Below are positions 18,164 through 26,334 of a DNA stretch of 64,000 nucleotides, piece by piece. Below the pieces are notes generated by a model, which saw only the letters and a program-made list of their open reading frames with translations, was not told the origin of the DNA and made no database searches. Made by a program: the position numbers and the translations under genes. Numbering within the stretch: position 1 is the stretch's first letter; each line of letters begins with the position of its first letter. The stretch covers positions 62,001 through 126,000 of the forward strand of contig NZ_MSIE01000034.1 in the NCBI RefSeq assembly GCF_001921205.1, in the 5' to 3' direction. This DNA is from Actinophytocola xanthii (GTDB taxonomy: Bacteria > Actinomycetota > Actinomycetes > Mycobacteriales > Pseudonocardiaceae).

Positions 18164-18913
18164 ATGGTCGTGCCCCTGCCCGAGCTGCCCGGCCTGCGGC
18201 CGCTGACCGCCCGCTCGGTGGTGCTGAGCACGCTGCTCGGCGCGCACCCACCGCGGCTGCCCGCGCGGAGCCTGGTGCGGGCGGGCGAGCTGTTCGAGAT
18301 CGCCGAGGGGACGGTCCGGGTCGCGCTGTCGCGCATGGTCGCCGCCGGGGACCTGCGGCACGTGGACGGGGACTACGAGCTCAGCGACCGCCTCGTGCGC
18401 CGCCAGACCCGGCAGGACCAGAGCCGCTCCCCCGCAGTGCGGCCCTGGTCCGGGGACTGGGAGATCGCGGTCGTGACCGCCGACCGGCGCACGCCCACCG
18501 ACCGCGCGGCCTTCCGCCAGACCATGGCCGCGCTGCGGCTGGCCGAGGCGCGGGAGGGCACGTGGCTGCGGCCGGCGAACCTGGACCGACCGTTGGAGCT
18601 CCCCTGCCTGGTCCTGCTGGGCAGGCCCACCACCGACCCGGCCGAGCTGGCCGCGTCCCTGTGGAACCTGCCGGCCTGGGCCGACGGCGCCCGCCGGCTG
18701 CACGCCGCCCTCGACCGCGCGGAGGACCTCGCGGCCGGCTTCATGGTGTCGGCGGCCGTGCTGCGTCACCTGGTCGCCGACCCGCTGCTGCCCGAGCCGC
18801 TGCTGCCGCCGGACTGGCCGGGTGGGCGGCTGCGTGCCCGCTACGAGCAGTTCGACCGGACCTTCCAGACGGTGCTGCGCGACCGCCTCGGCGTCGCCGT
18901 CCCCCGCGTGTAG
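18164..18913 (+). CDS. PaaX-family transcriptional regulator
   Basis: 249 residues. An N-terminal winged helix (RSVVLSTLLGAHPPRLPARSLVRAGELFEIAEGTVRVALSRMVAAGDL) is followed by the PaaX central and C-terminal domains (WSGDWEIAVVTADRR; LRARYEQFDRTFQTVLRDRL). PaaX proteins repress aromatic/CoA-ester catabolic genes and respond to aryl-CoA thioesters. The divergent position suggests it controls the AidB-like dehydrogenase; the 41-base gap holds an AT-rich motif (TTTGGAAAACGT on the minus strand) that may be its site. Confidence 0.88.
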   Translation: MVVPLPELPGLRPLTARSVVLSTLLGAHPPRLPARSLVRAGELFEIAEGTVRVALSRMVAAGDLRHVDGDYELSDRLVRRQTRQDQSRSPAVRPWSGDWEIAVVTADRRTPTDRAAFRQTMAALRLAEAREGTWLRPANLDRPLELPCLVLLGRPTTDPAELAASLWNLPAWADGARRLHAALDRAEDLAAGFMVSAAVLRHLVADPLLPEPLLPPDWPGGRLRARYEQFDRTFQTVLRDRLGVAVPRV

Positions 18914-18935
18914 AGCGCCGGCCGCCGGCTCCGTC
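18909..18935 (+). promoter_or_regulatory. Possible ECF42-type promoter before the SRPBCC operon
   Basis: TGTAGA (18909-18914) and CGTC (18932-18935) with a 17-base spacer differ by one base from the TGTCGA / CGTC pattern reported for ECF42 sigma factors. It overlaps the last codons of the PaaX gene and lies 38 bases before the operon start. A weak call, suggested by the ECF42 gene in the same operon. Confidence 0.25.
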
Positions 18936-18972
18936 CTCCGGGTGACGCGTTCCCGTCGACGGAGGAGGAGAC

Positions 18973-19506
18973 ATGACCGAACTGGCGGACACCGTGACCG
19001 GTACCCAGGTGTCGGTGGCGCTGCTGGTGGACCTGCCGGCCGACCGGCTGTGGGAGCTGGTGACCGACGTGGGCCGGTACGGCGAGTGGAGCCCGGAGTG
19101 CGTGGGCACCGAGTGGCTCGCGGACGCGGGCGGCCGTCCACCCCGGCTCGGGGACCGGTTCGTCGGCCACAACCGGCTCGGCCCGCCCGGGGACCTGGTC
19201 GAGTCCAGCGTGGTGTGCGTGGTGACCCACGCGACCGCGCCGCGGAGCTTCGGCTACGCGGTACTGGACGGCCACGGTCGACCCGCGTCCCTGTGGCGGT
19301 TCGAGCTCACGCCGGCCGACCGACCGGACCAGACCCGGCTGTGGCACGGTTTCGAGCACGGCCCCGGGGAGACCTGGGGACGGCTGCGGGCGGCCGACGC
19401 CCCTGCCGAGTGGGCGCAGCGGCTGGTCCAGCTGCGCCGGAACATGACCACGACGCTGGCCGCGATGCTGGCGGGCGTGAGCCACCGGGAGGTGCGGACG
19501 GCATGA
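18973..19506 (+). CDS. SRPBCC (START/Bet v1-like) family protein
   Basis: 177 residues. The polyketide-cyclase/dehydrase pattern is clear: VSVALLVDLPADRLWELVTDVGRYGEWSPECVGTEWL at the N-terminus, repeated beta strands, and a long C-terminal helix (AEWAQRLVQLRRNMTTTLAAML). Such proteins bind hydrophobic ligands in a cavity. It is first in an operon with a YciI protein (ATGA overlap) and the ECF42 sigma factor, preceded by GGAGGAGGAG, an excellent ribosome binding site. Confidence 0.87.
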   Translation: MTELADTVTGTQVSVALLVDLPADRLWELVTDVGRYGEWSPECVGTEWLADAGGRPPRLGDRFVGHNRLGPPGDLVESSVVCVVTHATAPRSFGYAVLDGHGRPASLWRFELTPADRPDQTRLWHGFEHGPGETWGRLRAADAPAEWAQRLVQLRRNMTTTLAAMLAGVSHREVRTA

Positions 19507-19898
19507 GGTACCTGCTGCTCATCTACACGAACGCGGAGAACTGGGAGCACCCGATCTTCCTGCGCGACCCGCGGTTCCTGGCCCTTCCCCAGGCCGAGCG
19601 CGACGAGCTGGTCCGGCAGACAGAGGCCCTCCACAAGGAGATCATGTCCTCCGGCGAGCTCGTCGCCGACGCCGCGCTCGCCGCACCCGCGGCGGCCAGG
19701 TCGGTCCGGACGCGTGACGGCGCGCCGGTCAGCACCGACGGCCCCTACGTCGAGGCGAAGGAGCAGCTGGCCGGGTTCGTCATGGTCGACTGCGAGACCC
19801 CGGAACGAGCCGCCGAGATCGCCTCCCGCTTCCCCGACGCCCGGTTCTCCGCCGTGGAGGTGCGCCCGGTCATGGACGACCTCGGCCAGGAGATGTGA
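19503..19898 (+). CDS. YciI/DGPF-domain protein
   Basis: 131 residues, opening with MRYLLLIYTN and carrying the DGPYVEAKEQLAGFVMVDCETPERAAEIASRFP block that defines DGPF (YCII-related) proteins. These proteins are the hallmark neighbours of ECF42 sigma factors. Translation is coupled at both ends: ATG 19503 overlaps the SRPBCC stop and the GTG of the sigma gene overlaps its own stop. The conserved His/Asp site of YciI is only partly recognisable. Confidence 0.9.
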   Translation: MRYLLLIYTNAENWEHPIFLRDPRFLALPQAERDELVRQTEALHKEIMSSGELVADAALAAPAAARSVRTRDGAPVSTDGPYVEAKEQLAGFVMVDCETPERAAEIASRFPDARFSAVEVRPVMDDLGQEM

Positions 19899-21106
19899 CC
19901 ACCCGCGGGGAGGTCGAGGACCTGCTGCGCCGACTCGCGCCGCGGGTCCTCGCCGCGCTCGTCCGCCGGTACGACAACGTCGAGACCGCCGAGGACGCCG
20001 TCCAGGAGGCCCTGCTCGCCGCCGCGGACCGGTGGCCGGAGCAGGGCCTGCCGGACCGCCCGGACGCGTGGCTGATCACCGTCGCCGCCCGCCGGCTGGT
20101 GGACCAGCTGCGCAGCGAGCGAGCCGCGCGGCGCCGGGAGGCGGCCGCACTGCCGCCCACCGAGCCGCTGGACCCGCCGGCCGACGACCCGCCCCAGCAC
20201 GACGACACGCTCCGCCTGCTACTGCTCTGCTGTCATCCCGCGCTCACCCCTTCCTCGCAGGTCGCTCTCACACTGCGCGCGGTCGGCGGCCTGACCACGG
20301 CCGAGATCGCCCGCGCCTTCCTGGTGCCGGAGGCCACGATGGCCCAGCGGATCAGCCGTGCCAAACAACGCCTCCGGGACAGCGGCGCCCGGTTCGACAC
20401 CCCGCCGGACCCGGCGCGCCTCCCCGCGGTGCTGCACGTGCTCTACCTCGTCTTCAACGAGGGCTACACCGCGACCTCGGGCGCGGCCCTGCACCGCGGC
20501 TCCATGACCCGGGACGCCCTCCGACTCACCCGCATGCTGCACCGGCTGCTGCCCGAGGACGGCGAGGTCACCGGCCTGCTCGCCCTCATGCTGCTCACCG
20601 AGGCCCGCCGACCGGCCCGGACCCGCGCCGACGGTTCACTCGTCCCGCTGGCCGAGCAGGACCGCTCGCTGTGGCGGCGCGAACAGCTCGACGAGGGCAT
20701 CGCGCTGGTCCGCCGGACCCTGGCCACCGCCCGGGTGGGGCCCTACCTGCTCCAGGCCGCGATCGCCGCCGTGCACGCCGAGGCCGTGCACCCCGAGGAC
20801 ACGGACTGGCCTCAAATCGTCGCGCTGTACCAGCTGCTCGCCGAGCTCGACCCGAACCCGGTCGTCACGCTCAACCAGGCGGTGGCGGTGGCGATGGCCG
20901 ACGGGCCCGAGGCGGGGCTGGCGCTGCTCGCGCCCCTCGACGAGCGGCTGGCCCGCCACCACCGGCTGCACGCGGTCCGCGGCCACCTGCTCGAGCTCGC
21001 CGGGGACCACGAGCGGGCCGAGGTCTGCTACCGCACGGCCGCGCGGCTGACCACGAGCCTGCCCGAGCAGCACTACCTCAACGAACGCGCCGATCGGCTC
21101 AGATGA
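19895..21106 (+). CDS. ECF42-group RNA polymerase sigma factor
   Basis: 403 residues from GTG 19895. Region 2 (VRRYDNVETAEDAVQEALLAAADRWP) and region 4 (VALTLRAVGGLTTAEIARAFLVPEATMAQRISRAKQRLR) occupy the first half. The long C-terminal extension (LHVLYLVFNEGYTAT onward, with several helical repeats like TLNQAVAVAMADGPEAGLALL) is diagnostic of ECF42. There is no anti-sigma gene; control is thought to lie in the extension. The YciI and SRPBCC genes upstream are likely targets or partners. Its 3' end overlaps the 3' end of the convergent ECF41/SigJ-like gene by 8 bases. Confidence 0.92.
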   Translation: MTTRGEVEDLLRRLAPRVLAALVRRYDNVETAEDAVQEALLAAADRWPEQGLPDRPDAWLITVAARRLVDQLRSERAARRREAAALPPTEPLDPPADDPPQHDDTLRLLLLCCHPALTPSSQVALTLRAVGGLTTAEIARAFLVPEATMAQRISRAKQRLRDSGARFDTPPDPARLPAVLHVLYLVFNEGYTATSGAALHRGSMTRDALRLTRMLHRLLPEDGEVTGLLALMLLTEARRPARTRADGSLVPLAEQDRSLWRREQLDEGIALVRRTLATARVGPYLLQAAIAAVHAEAVHPEDTDWPQIVALYQLLAELDPNPVVTLNQAVAVAMADGPEAGLALLAPLDERLARHHRLHAVRGHLLELAGDHERAEVCYRTAARLTTSLPEQHYLNERADRLR

Positions 21107-21947
21107 ACTCCACCTCCATCTCGGCCATACGGTCGGGTGCGGCGACCAGCTCGATGCCGGTGATCCTGTCCTCGACGAACGTGAAGACGAAGACCACTTT
21201 CGGCGTGCCGCCCGGCCCCCACACCACACCCGGCACGCCGCCGAGTAACGCAGCTCGGCCACCTCTGGCACGGCCGGCGAAGGTTCTCGCCACGGCGGCC
21301 GCGCCGCGCACCTCCGGCTCGGCGCCGGCGGCGACGGTCACCGCGTCGGCCCTGAGCACGACCGACGGGTCGAGCAGCGCGACCAACCCGACCAGGTCAC
21401 CGCCCCGGGAGGCGGCGAGGAACGCCGCGACGATCGAACGCTGGCGTGCGTGGTCGGCAGCCGGCTCCGGCGCTCCGCGCACCCGGCGCCTGGCCCGGCT
21501 CGCCAGCTGCCGGACGGCCGCGGTGGACCGCCCGACGACCGCGGCGATGTCGTCGAACGGGACCCCGAACGTGTCGTGCAGGACGAACGCCACCCGCTCG
21601 GCCGGCGCGAGCGTGTCCAGCACGACCAGCAGCGCCGGCCCGACCGCGTCCGCGAGCAGCACCTCCGCCTCCGGATCCGTCCCACCCGGTGCGTTGGGCG
21701 GCGGGTGGACCCCGTGCGGCTCCTCCCGGCGCGCCCGCCGGGTGCGCAGCATGTCCAGCGCCACCCGGCCGACGACCGTGGTCAGCCAGGCGCTCAGGTT
21801 CGCCACCCCGCTCATGTCGGTCCGGCTGACCCGCAGCCAGGCCTCCTGGACGGCGTCATCGGCCTCGGGCACCGACCCGAGCATCCGATAGGCCACCGCA
21901 CGCAGGTGTTGCCGGTCCGCTTCGAACCGTTCGGCCAGCCCCTCCAT
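21099..21947 (-). CDS. ECF41/SigJ-like sigma factor with SnoaL-like C-terminus
   Basis: 282 residues from ATG 21947 (GTG 21959 is an equally possible start with a closer AAGGAT). Region 2 (LRAVAYRMLGSVPEADDAVQEAWLRV) and region 4 (LAPAERVAFVLHDTFGVPFDDIAAVVGRSTAAVRQLASRARRRV) are followed by a SnoaL-like domain (AFLAASRGGDLVGLVALLDPSVVLRAD). ECF41 hallmarks of the extension are only partly kept: AAPDRM may replace the NPDKL motif, and the DGGGR motif is not evident. It therefore sits at the edge of the ECF41/SigJ group. A TGTCACA / CGTC promoter pair lies in front of the gene. Confidence 0.88.
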   Translation of the reverse strand: MEGLAERFEADRQHLRAVAYRMLGSVPEADDAVQEAWLRVSRTDMSGVANLSAWLTTVVGRVALDMLRTRRARREEPHGVHPPPNAPGGTDPEAEVLLADAVGPALLVVLDTLAPAERVAFVLHDTFGVPFDDIAAVVGRSTAAVRQLASRARRRVRGAPEPAADHARQRSIVAAFLAASRGGDLVGLVALLDPSVVLRADAVTVAAGAEPEVRGAAAVARTFAGRARGGRAALLGGVPGVVWGPGGTPKVVFVFTFVEDRITGIELVAAPDRMAEMEVEFI

Positions 21948-21988
21948 CGCCCCAGTCACATCCTTCCTTCGGGAACCGTCGAAGCACT

Positions 21989-22016
21989 GACGGTCGGCGA
22001 CACCGCCGATGTGACA
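21989..22016 (-). promoter_or_regulatory. ECF41-type promoter motif upstream of the sigma gene
   Basis: On the minus strand TGTCACA (22016-22010), a 17-base spacer and CGTC (21992-21989) match the -35/-10 pattern described for ECF41-dependent promoters, about 40 bases before the sigma factor start. This implies autoregulation. The divergent VOC gene starts only 16 bases away on the other side. Confidence 0.6.
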
Positions 22017-22031
22017 CATCAGGAGGAAGTC

Positions 22032-22373
22032 ATGACCAACGGCATCCGCACCACCATCTACCCCGTCACCGACATTCAGGCCGCCAAGGCGCTGTTCACC
22101 ACGCTGCTCGGGGCCCGGCCCGCCGTGGACGAGCCGTACTACGTCCATTTCGACCTCGGTGGACAGGAGGTCGGGCTCGACCCGAAGGGCCGGGCCAAGG
22201 GCATGACCGGCCCGACCACCTACTGGCACGTGGACGACATCGCCGCGGTCAGGGAGGAGCTGCTCGCCGCCGGTGCCGAGCCGGCCGAGGACGTGCGCGA
22301 CGTCGGCAACGGGCGGCTGGTGGCCAGCGTCAGGGACGGCGACGGCAACCTCATCGGCCTCTTACAGCCCTGA
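22032..22373 (+). CDS. VOC (glyoxalase/bleomycin-resistance) family protein
   Basis: 113 residues. TTIYPVTDIQAAKALFTTLLGARPAVDEPYYVHFDLGG and WHVDDIAAVREELLAAGAEPAEDVRDVGNGRLVASVRDGDGNLIGLLQP are the two beta-alpha-beta-beta-beta modules of a vicinal oxygen chelate fold. The start follows AGGAGGAAG. It is divergent from the ECF41/SigJ-like gene; ECF41 targets are usually a single neighbouring redox or hydrolase gene, so this could be the target. Its own promoter is not obvious. Confidence 0.88.
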   Translation: MTNGIRTTIYPVTDIQAAKALFTTLLGARPAVDEPYYVHFDLGGQEVGLDPKGRAKGMTGPTTYWHVDDIAAVREELLAAGAEPAEDVRDVGNGRLVASVRDGDGNLIGLLQP

Positions 22374-22376
22374 GGC

Positions 22377-22406
22377 CGGGCGCGCTCATCACGTGCCGCG
22401 CGCCCG
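22377..22406 (+). terminator. Terminator-like hairpin after the VOC gene
   Basis: CGGGCGCG (22377-22384) pairs with CGCGCCCG (22399-22406), followed by TCTT. It begins 3 bases after the VOC stop codon and ends about 20 bases before the next gene. Confidence 0.55.
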
Positions 22407-22425
22407 TCTTGGGTAGCGTGCGGGT

Positions 22426-23160
22426 GTGATCGGGTTGCCAGACCACGTGACAGCATGCTTGTTCGACCTCGACGGGGTGCTCACCGGCACCGCCGCGCTG
22501 CATCGCGCGGCATGGAAGGAGGCGTTCGACGCCTTCCTGAGGCAGCGCGACGGCGCGGCCTTCCGGGAGTTCACCGAGGCGGACTACAACAGCTTCGTCG
22601 ACGGCCGCCCCCGTTTCGACGGGGTCCGGGCCTTCCTCGCCTCCCGCGGCATCACGCTGCCCGAGGGGAGCCCGGACGCGCCGCCGTCCAACGACACCGT
22701 CCAGGGGGTGGGTAACCAGAAGAACCAGCGGGTGCAGGAGATCATCGCCGAGCGCGGTGTCTCCCCCTATCCCGGCTCGGTGCGCTACCTGGAGGCGGCG
22801 CGGAAGGCAGGGCTGCGGATCGCGGTGGTGACCTCCTCGGCGAACGGAGCGTCGGTGCTCGACGCCGCGGACCTGACGAAGTTCGTCGAGGCACGGATCG
22901 ACGGTGTCGTGATCGCGGAGCGGGGCCTGTCCGGCAAGCCGGCGCCGGACAGCTTCCTCGCCGGCGCGGAGGCTCTCGGGGTGGAGCCGAGCCAGGCGGC
23001 GGTGTTCGAGGACGCGCTGTCGGGGGTCCAGGCGGGACGGGCCGGGCGGTTCGGCTACGTGGTCGGGGTGGACCGGGCCGGGCAGGCGGACGCGCTACGG
23101 CAGCAGGGCGCGGACGTCGTGGTCACCGACCTGGCCCAGCTGCTCGAGGAGCAGGCATGA
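22426..23160 (+). CDS. HAD-family beta-phosphoglucomutase
   Basis: 244 residues from GTG 22426. The HAD nucleophile motif FDLDGVLTGTAALHRAAWK (Asp14 and Asp16) and the helical cap are typical of beta-phosphoglucomutase. TSSANG is motif II, the GKPAPDSFLAGAEALGVEP block is motif III, and VFEDALSGVQAG is motif IV. It converts beta-glucose 1-phosphate, the product of GH65 phosphorylases, to glucose 6-phosphate. The stop overlaps the start of the GH65 gene by ATGA, confirming a two-step pathway operon. Confidence 0.9.
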   Translation: MIGLPDHVTACLFDLDGVLTGTAALHRAAWKEAFDAFLRQRDGAAFREFTEADYNSFVDGRPRFDGVRAFLASRGITLPEGSPDAPPSNDTVQGVGNQKNQRVQEIIAERGVSPYPGSVRYLEAARKAGLRIAVVTSSANGASVLDAADLTKFVEARIDGVVIAERGLSGKPAPDSFLAGAEALGVEPSQAAVFEDALSGVQAGRAGRFGYVVGVDRAGQADALRQQGADVVVTDLAQLLEEQA

Positions 23161-25505
23161 ACGAGCACGGCTTCCAGGTCGCACCGTGGGACCTGCGCTG
23201 GAACAGCCTCGACCTGCCCGCGCTCGAGCAGACCGAGTCGATCTTCGCGCTGTCCAACGGGCACATCGGGATCCGCGGCAGCCTCGAGGAGGGTGAGCCG
23301 ACCGTCCTGCCCGGCACCTATCTCAACGGCTTCTACGAGCAGCACCAGCTCCCCTACGCCGAGGGCGGCTACGGCTACCCCGAGGACGGGCAGACGGTGG
23401 TCAACGTCACCGACGGCAAGATCATCCGGCTGCTGGTGCAGGACGAACCGCTGGACATGCGCTACGGACGGGCGCTCGAGCACCACCGCACGCTCGACTT
23501 CCGGTCCGGCACCCTGCGCCGCGACACGGTCTGGGAGTCGCCGACGGGGCGCCGGGTCCGGGTGCGCAGTGAGCGGCTGGTCTCGTTCACCCAGCGCTCG
23601 GTCGTGGCGATCCGGTACGAGGTCGAGCCGCTGGACGGCAACGTGCAGCTGGTCGTGCAGTCCGACCTGCTGGCCAACGAGCCGATCGAGTCGGCGAGCA
23701 AGGACCCGCGGGTCGCGGCGACGCTGAAGGACCCACTGGTCAGCGAGGACGCCTTCGCCGAGGGCATGCGCGCGGTGCTGGTGCACGGGACCAGGCACTC
23801 CAAGCTGCGGGTGGCCGCGGCGATGGACCACGAGCTGACCACAGACGACGGTCTGCGCACCGAGATCCACGCGGAGGAGGACCTCGCCCGGCTCACCGCC
23901 GCCGTCGACGTGCCGCTGGGCTCGCGGTTACGAGTAGTCAAGTACCTCGGCTACGGCTGGTCGGCCCGCCGGTCCGCGCCGGCACTGCGGGCCCAGGTGG
24001 ACGCCGCGCTGGCCGGTGCCATCCAGACCGGGTGGGACGGTCTGCTCGCCGAGCAGCGCCGGTTCCTCGACGACTTCTGGGACAGCGCCGACATCGTGGT
24101 CGAGGGCGACGCCGAGCTCCAGCAGGCAGTCCGCTTCGCACTGTTCCACGTGGTCCAGGCCGGGGCCCGCGGCGAGAGCAGGGCGATCCCGGCCAAGGGG
24201 CTGACCGGACCGGGCTACGACGGACACTCCTTCTGGGACACCGAGACGTTCGTGCTGCCGGTGCTCACCTACACGATGCCCGAGTCCGCACGGGACGCGT
24301 TGCGCTGGCGACACAGCACAGTGGACAAGGCCAAGGAACGCGCCGCGGCGCTGGGGTTGGGCGGCGCGGCCTTCCCGTGGCGCTCGATCAACGGCGCGGA
24401 GTGCTCGGCGTACTGGCCGGCCGGTACCGCGGCGTTCCACGTCGCCGCCGACGTCGCGGACGCGGTGGGGCGCTACCTCGGAGCCACCGGAGACGAGGAC
24501 TTCGAACGGGAGAGCGCCACCGAGCTGCTGGTGGAGACGGCGCGGTTGTGGATGTCGCTCGGGCACCACGACCTGCACGGCGGGTTCCGGATCGACGGCG
24601 TGACCGGTCCGGACGAGTACTCGGCCGTGGTGGACAACAACGTCTACACCAACCTCATGGCGCAGCGGAACCTGCGCGAGGCGGCCACGGTGTGCCGTCG
24701 ACAGCGCGAGGTCGCCGCCGAGCTCGGGGTGAGCGACGAGGAGGTGGACTCCTGGCTCGCGGCGGCCGAGAAGATGGTGGTGCCCTACGACCCGGTGCTC
24801 GAGGTGCACCCGCAGTCGGAGCGGTTCACCGAGCACGCGGAGTGGGACTTCGAGGGGACGCCCGCGGAGCACTATCCGCTGCTGCTGCACTACCCCTACT
24901 TCGACCTGTACCGCAAGCAGGTGGTCAAGCAGGCGGACCTGGTGTTCGCGATGTACCTGCGTGGTGACGCCTTCACTCCCGAGCAGAAGGCACGCAACGT
25001 CGCCTACTACGAGGAGCGGACGGTTCGGGACTCGTCACTCTCGGCGTGTCCGCAGGCAGTCATGGCGGCCGAGGTCGGGCACCTCGACCTCGCCTACGAC
25101 TACTTCGCCGAGGCCGCTCTGACCGACCTGCACGACCTGCACCACAACGTGCGCAACGGGCTGCACATCGCCTCGCTCGCCGGCGCCTGGATCGTGGCCG
25201 TCGCCGGGTTCGGCGGGATGCGTGACCACGACCGGTCGCTGGGCTTCGCGCCGCGGCTGCCCCCGGCCCTGTCCCGGCTCGCCTTCCGGATGGTCTACCG
25301 GGGCAGCAGGTTCGCCGTCGACGTCTCCCGGACCGAGGCGACCTACAGCCTGCTGTCCGGCGACCCGCTGACGGTGACCCATCACGGCGAGGAGATCACC
25401 ATCGCGGAGGACCCCCTGCGGATGAAGATCCCGCCCCTGGCCGAGCCGGAACCGGTCCGGCAGCCGGCCGGACGCGCGCCGGTGCGGCGCCGCCCTACAG
25501 AATGA
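23157..25505 (+). CDS. GH65 disaccharide phosphorylase (trehalose/maltose/kojibiose type)
   Basis: 782 residues. The GH65 architecture is complete: N-terminal beta-sandwich (NGHIGIRGSLEEGEP; YLNGFYE), linker, and an (alpha/alpha)6 barrel with HSFWDTETFVLPVL, the catalytic acid Glu487 in DGVTGPDEYSAVVDNNVYTN and the phosphate-site block FDLYRKQVVKQADLV. It would phosphorolyse an alpha-linked glucose disaccharide with inversion to beta-glucose 1-phosphate, which the coupled mutase then uses. Sequence alone does not separate trehalose, maltose and kojibiose specificity. No sugar transporter is adjacent. The 3' end overlaps the RHH gene at 25495 by 11 bases. Confidence 0.9.
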   Translation: MNEHGFQVAPWDLRWNSLDLPALEQTESIFALSNGHIGIRGSLEEGEPTVLPGTYLNGFYEQHQLPYAEGGYGYPEDGQTVVNVTDGKIIRLLVQDEPLDMRYGRALEHHRTLDFRSGTLRRDTVWESPTGRRVRVRSERLVSFTQRSVVAIRYEVEPLDGNVQLVVQSDLLANEPIESASKDPRVAATLKDPLVSEDAFAEGMRAVLVHGTRHSKLRVAAAMDHELTTDDGLRTEIHAEEDLARLTAAVDVPLGSRLRVVKYLGYGWSARRSAPALRAQVDAALAGAIQTGWDGLLAEQRRFLDDFWDSADIVVEGDAELQQAVRFALFHVVQAGARGESRAIPAKGLTGPGYDGHSFWDTETFVLPVLTYTMPESARDALRWRHSTVDKAKERAAALGLGGAAFPWRSINGAECSAYWPAGTAAFHVAADVADAVGRYLGATGDEDFERESATELLVETARLWMSLGHHDLHGGFRIDGVTGPDEYSAVVDNNVYTNLMAQRNLREAATVCRRQREVAAELGVSDEEVDSWLAAAEKMVVPYDPVLEVHPQSERFTEHAEWDFEGTPAEHYPLLLHYPYFDLYRKQVVKQADLVFAMYLRGDAFTPEQKARNVAYYEERTVRDSSLSACPQAVMAAEVGHLDLAYDYFAEAALTDLHDLHHNVRNGLHIASLAGAWIVAVAGFGGMRDHDRSLGFAPRLPPALSRLAFRMVYRGSRFAVDVSRTEATYSLLSGDPLTVTHHGEEITIAEDPLRMKIPPLAEPEPVRQPAGRAPVRRRPTE

Positions 25506-25749
25506 CGATCTCGCGGATGCCGCCCGGACCCGCCACCGTGAGCTGCTCGCCATTCTGGCGGGCGGCCCGGTAGACGAAGTCGCCGTAGCCGACGAGTCGG
25601 CGCAGCGCCTCGGTGAGGGTGACCCCCTCGCGCTTGATCACGTTGTCCAGCGCCCGGACGGTGTCGGGCGATATGGCGACGTTGATCCGCTTCGGTTCGG
25701 TGCAGGCCGGGCTCTGCTGAGCGGCGGCATCCGGGTGATGACCCGACAT
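25495..25749 (-). CDS. Ribbon-helix-helix (CopG-like) regulator, copy 1
   Basis: 84 residues from ATG 25749 (preceded by AGGAAGAGGA, seven bases upstream). After a variable 17-residue N-terminus comes an RHH domain: the beta strand PKRINVAISP, helix A TVRALDNVIKREG and helix B TLTEALRRLVGYGDF, then a conserved tail ending REIVIL. Copy 2 at 26668-26922 is the same length and matches at 53 of 67 residues from EPKR to the end. It probably binds the box shared by both promoters. It is divergent from the membrane protein at 25897. Confidence 0.82.
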   Translation of the reverse strand: MSGHHPDAAAQQSPACTEPKRINVAISPDTVRALDNVIKREGVTLTEALRRLVGYGDFVYRAARQNGEQLTVAGPGGIREIVIL

Positions 25750-25782
25750 GACCACATCCTCTTCCTCGCTCGCCTCAGTTTG

Positions 25783-25811
25783 ACACGCTTTATACATAGA
25801 TTCAACACGTA
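25783..25811 (-). promoter_or_regulatory. RHH-locus promoter/operator box 1
   Basis: Reading toward RHH copy 1, the segment starts TACGTGTTGAATC and continues TATGTATAAAGCGTGT. The same pattern with a one-base shift occurs before RHH copy 2 (26572-26600). It is strikingly AT-rich for this genome and includes a plausible -10 (TATAAA). A probable shared promoter/operator for autoregulation. Confidence 0.5.
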
Positions 25812-25896
25812 CATACCACGAAATCAACATTGCTCGCGTGGAACATCCGCGTTAAGCTGGGCGGGAGAACGATCGCCACGCGTCTTCGGAGCGCCG

Positions 25897-26334
25897 ATGA
25901 GAGCCCCACACCCCCGCATGCTCCGCCGGCTGAGGCGGCGCGGACCCGTGGGCGGGCTGGACACCACTCGCGAGGGCTCCGCCGCCGAGGGTCAGCGGGT
26001 GGCAGTCTGCGGCGAGGACCTTGACCTGCACGCGCAGCAGGCGGAGATCGAAGCGCGCTCGGCCGCGCGCCGACACTTCCTCCGGATGCAGACCTGGATC
26101 CTGCTGGGCGTGGGTTCATTGATCGTCCTGACGATCTTCGTCCTGGTGCTCGGCCTGTGGGTGGACGCGATCAGCAGCTCCTTCGCGACCGAACTGGCGC
26201 GAACGACCCTGCCGATCCTGCTCGGCGCGGCGGCGACGATCGTCGGTGCCTTCTTCGGGGTCGGCTCGGGCCTGAACCCCGGCAGCGGGTTCGAGAGCTC
26301 CCGGCAGCGCAGGCGCCGCCGGGATCAGGAGTGA
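25897..26334 (+). CDS. Small two-helix membrane protein of the RHH locus
   Basis: 145 residues from ATG 25897. A hydrophilic basic N-terminal half (RRLRRRGPVGG; DLDLHAQQAEIEARSAARRHFLRMQ) precedes two membrane segments, WILLGVGSLIVLTIFVLVLGLWV at about 69-91 and TTLPILLGAAATIVGAFFGVGSG at about 102-124. A basic tail (SSRQRRRRRDQE) ends the protein. No known family is recognised. It is divergent from RHH copy 1 and its last 10 bases overlap the end of the convergent acidic gene. The orientation of the termini is not clear. Confidence 0.6.
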   Translation: MRAPHPRMLRRLRRRGPVGGLDTTREGSAAEGQRVAVCGEDLDLHAQQAEIEARSAARRHFLRMQTWILLGVGSLIVLTIFVLVLGLWVDAISSSFATELARTTLPILLGAAATIVGAFFGVGSGLNPGSGFESSRQRRRRRDQE

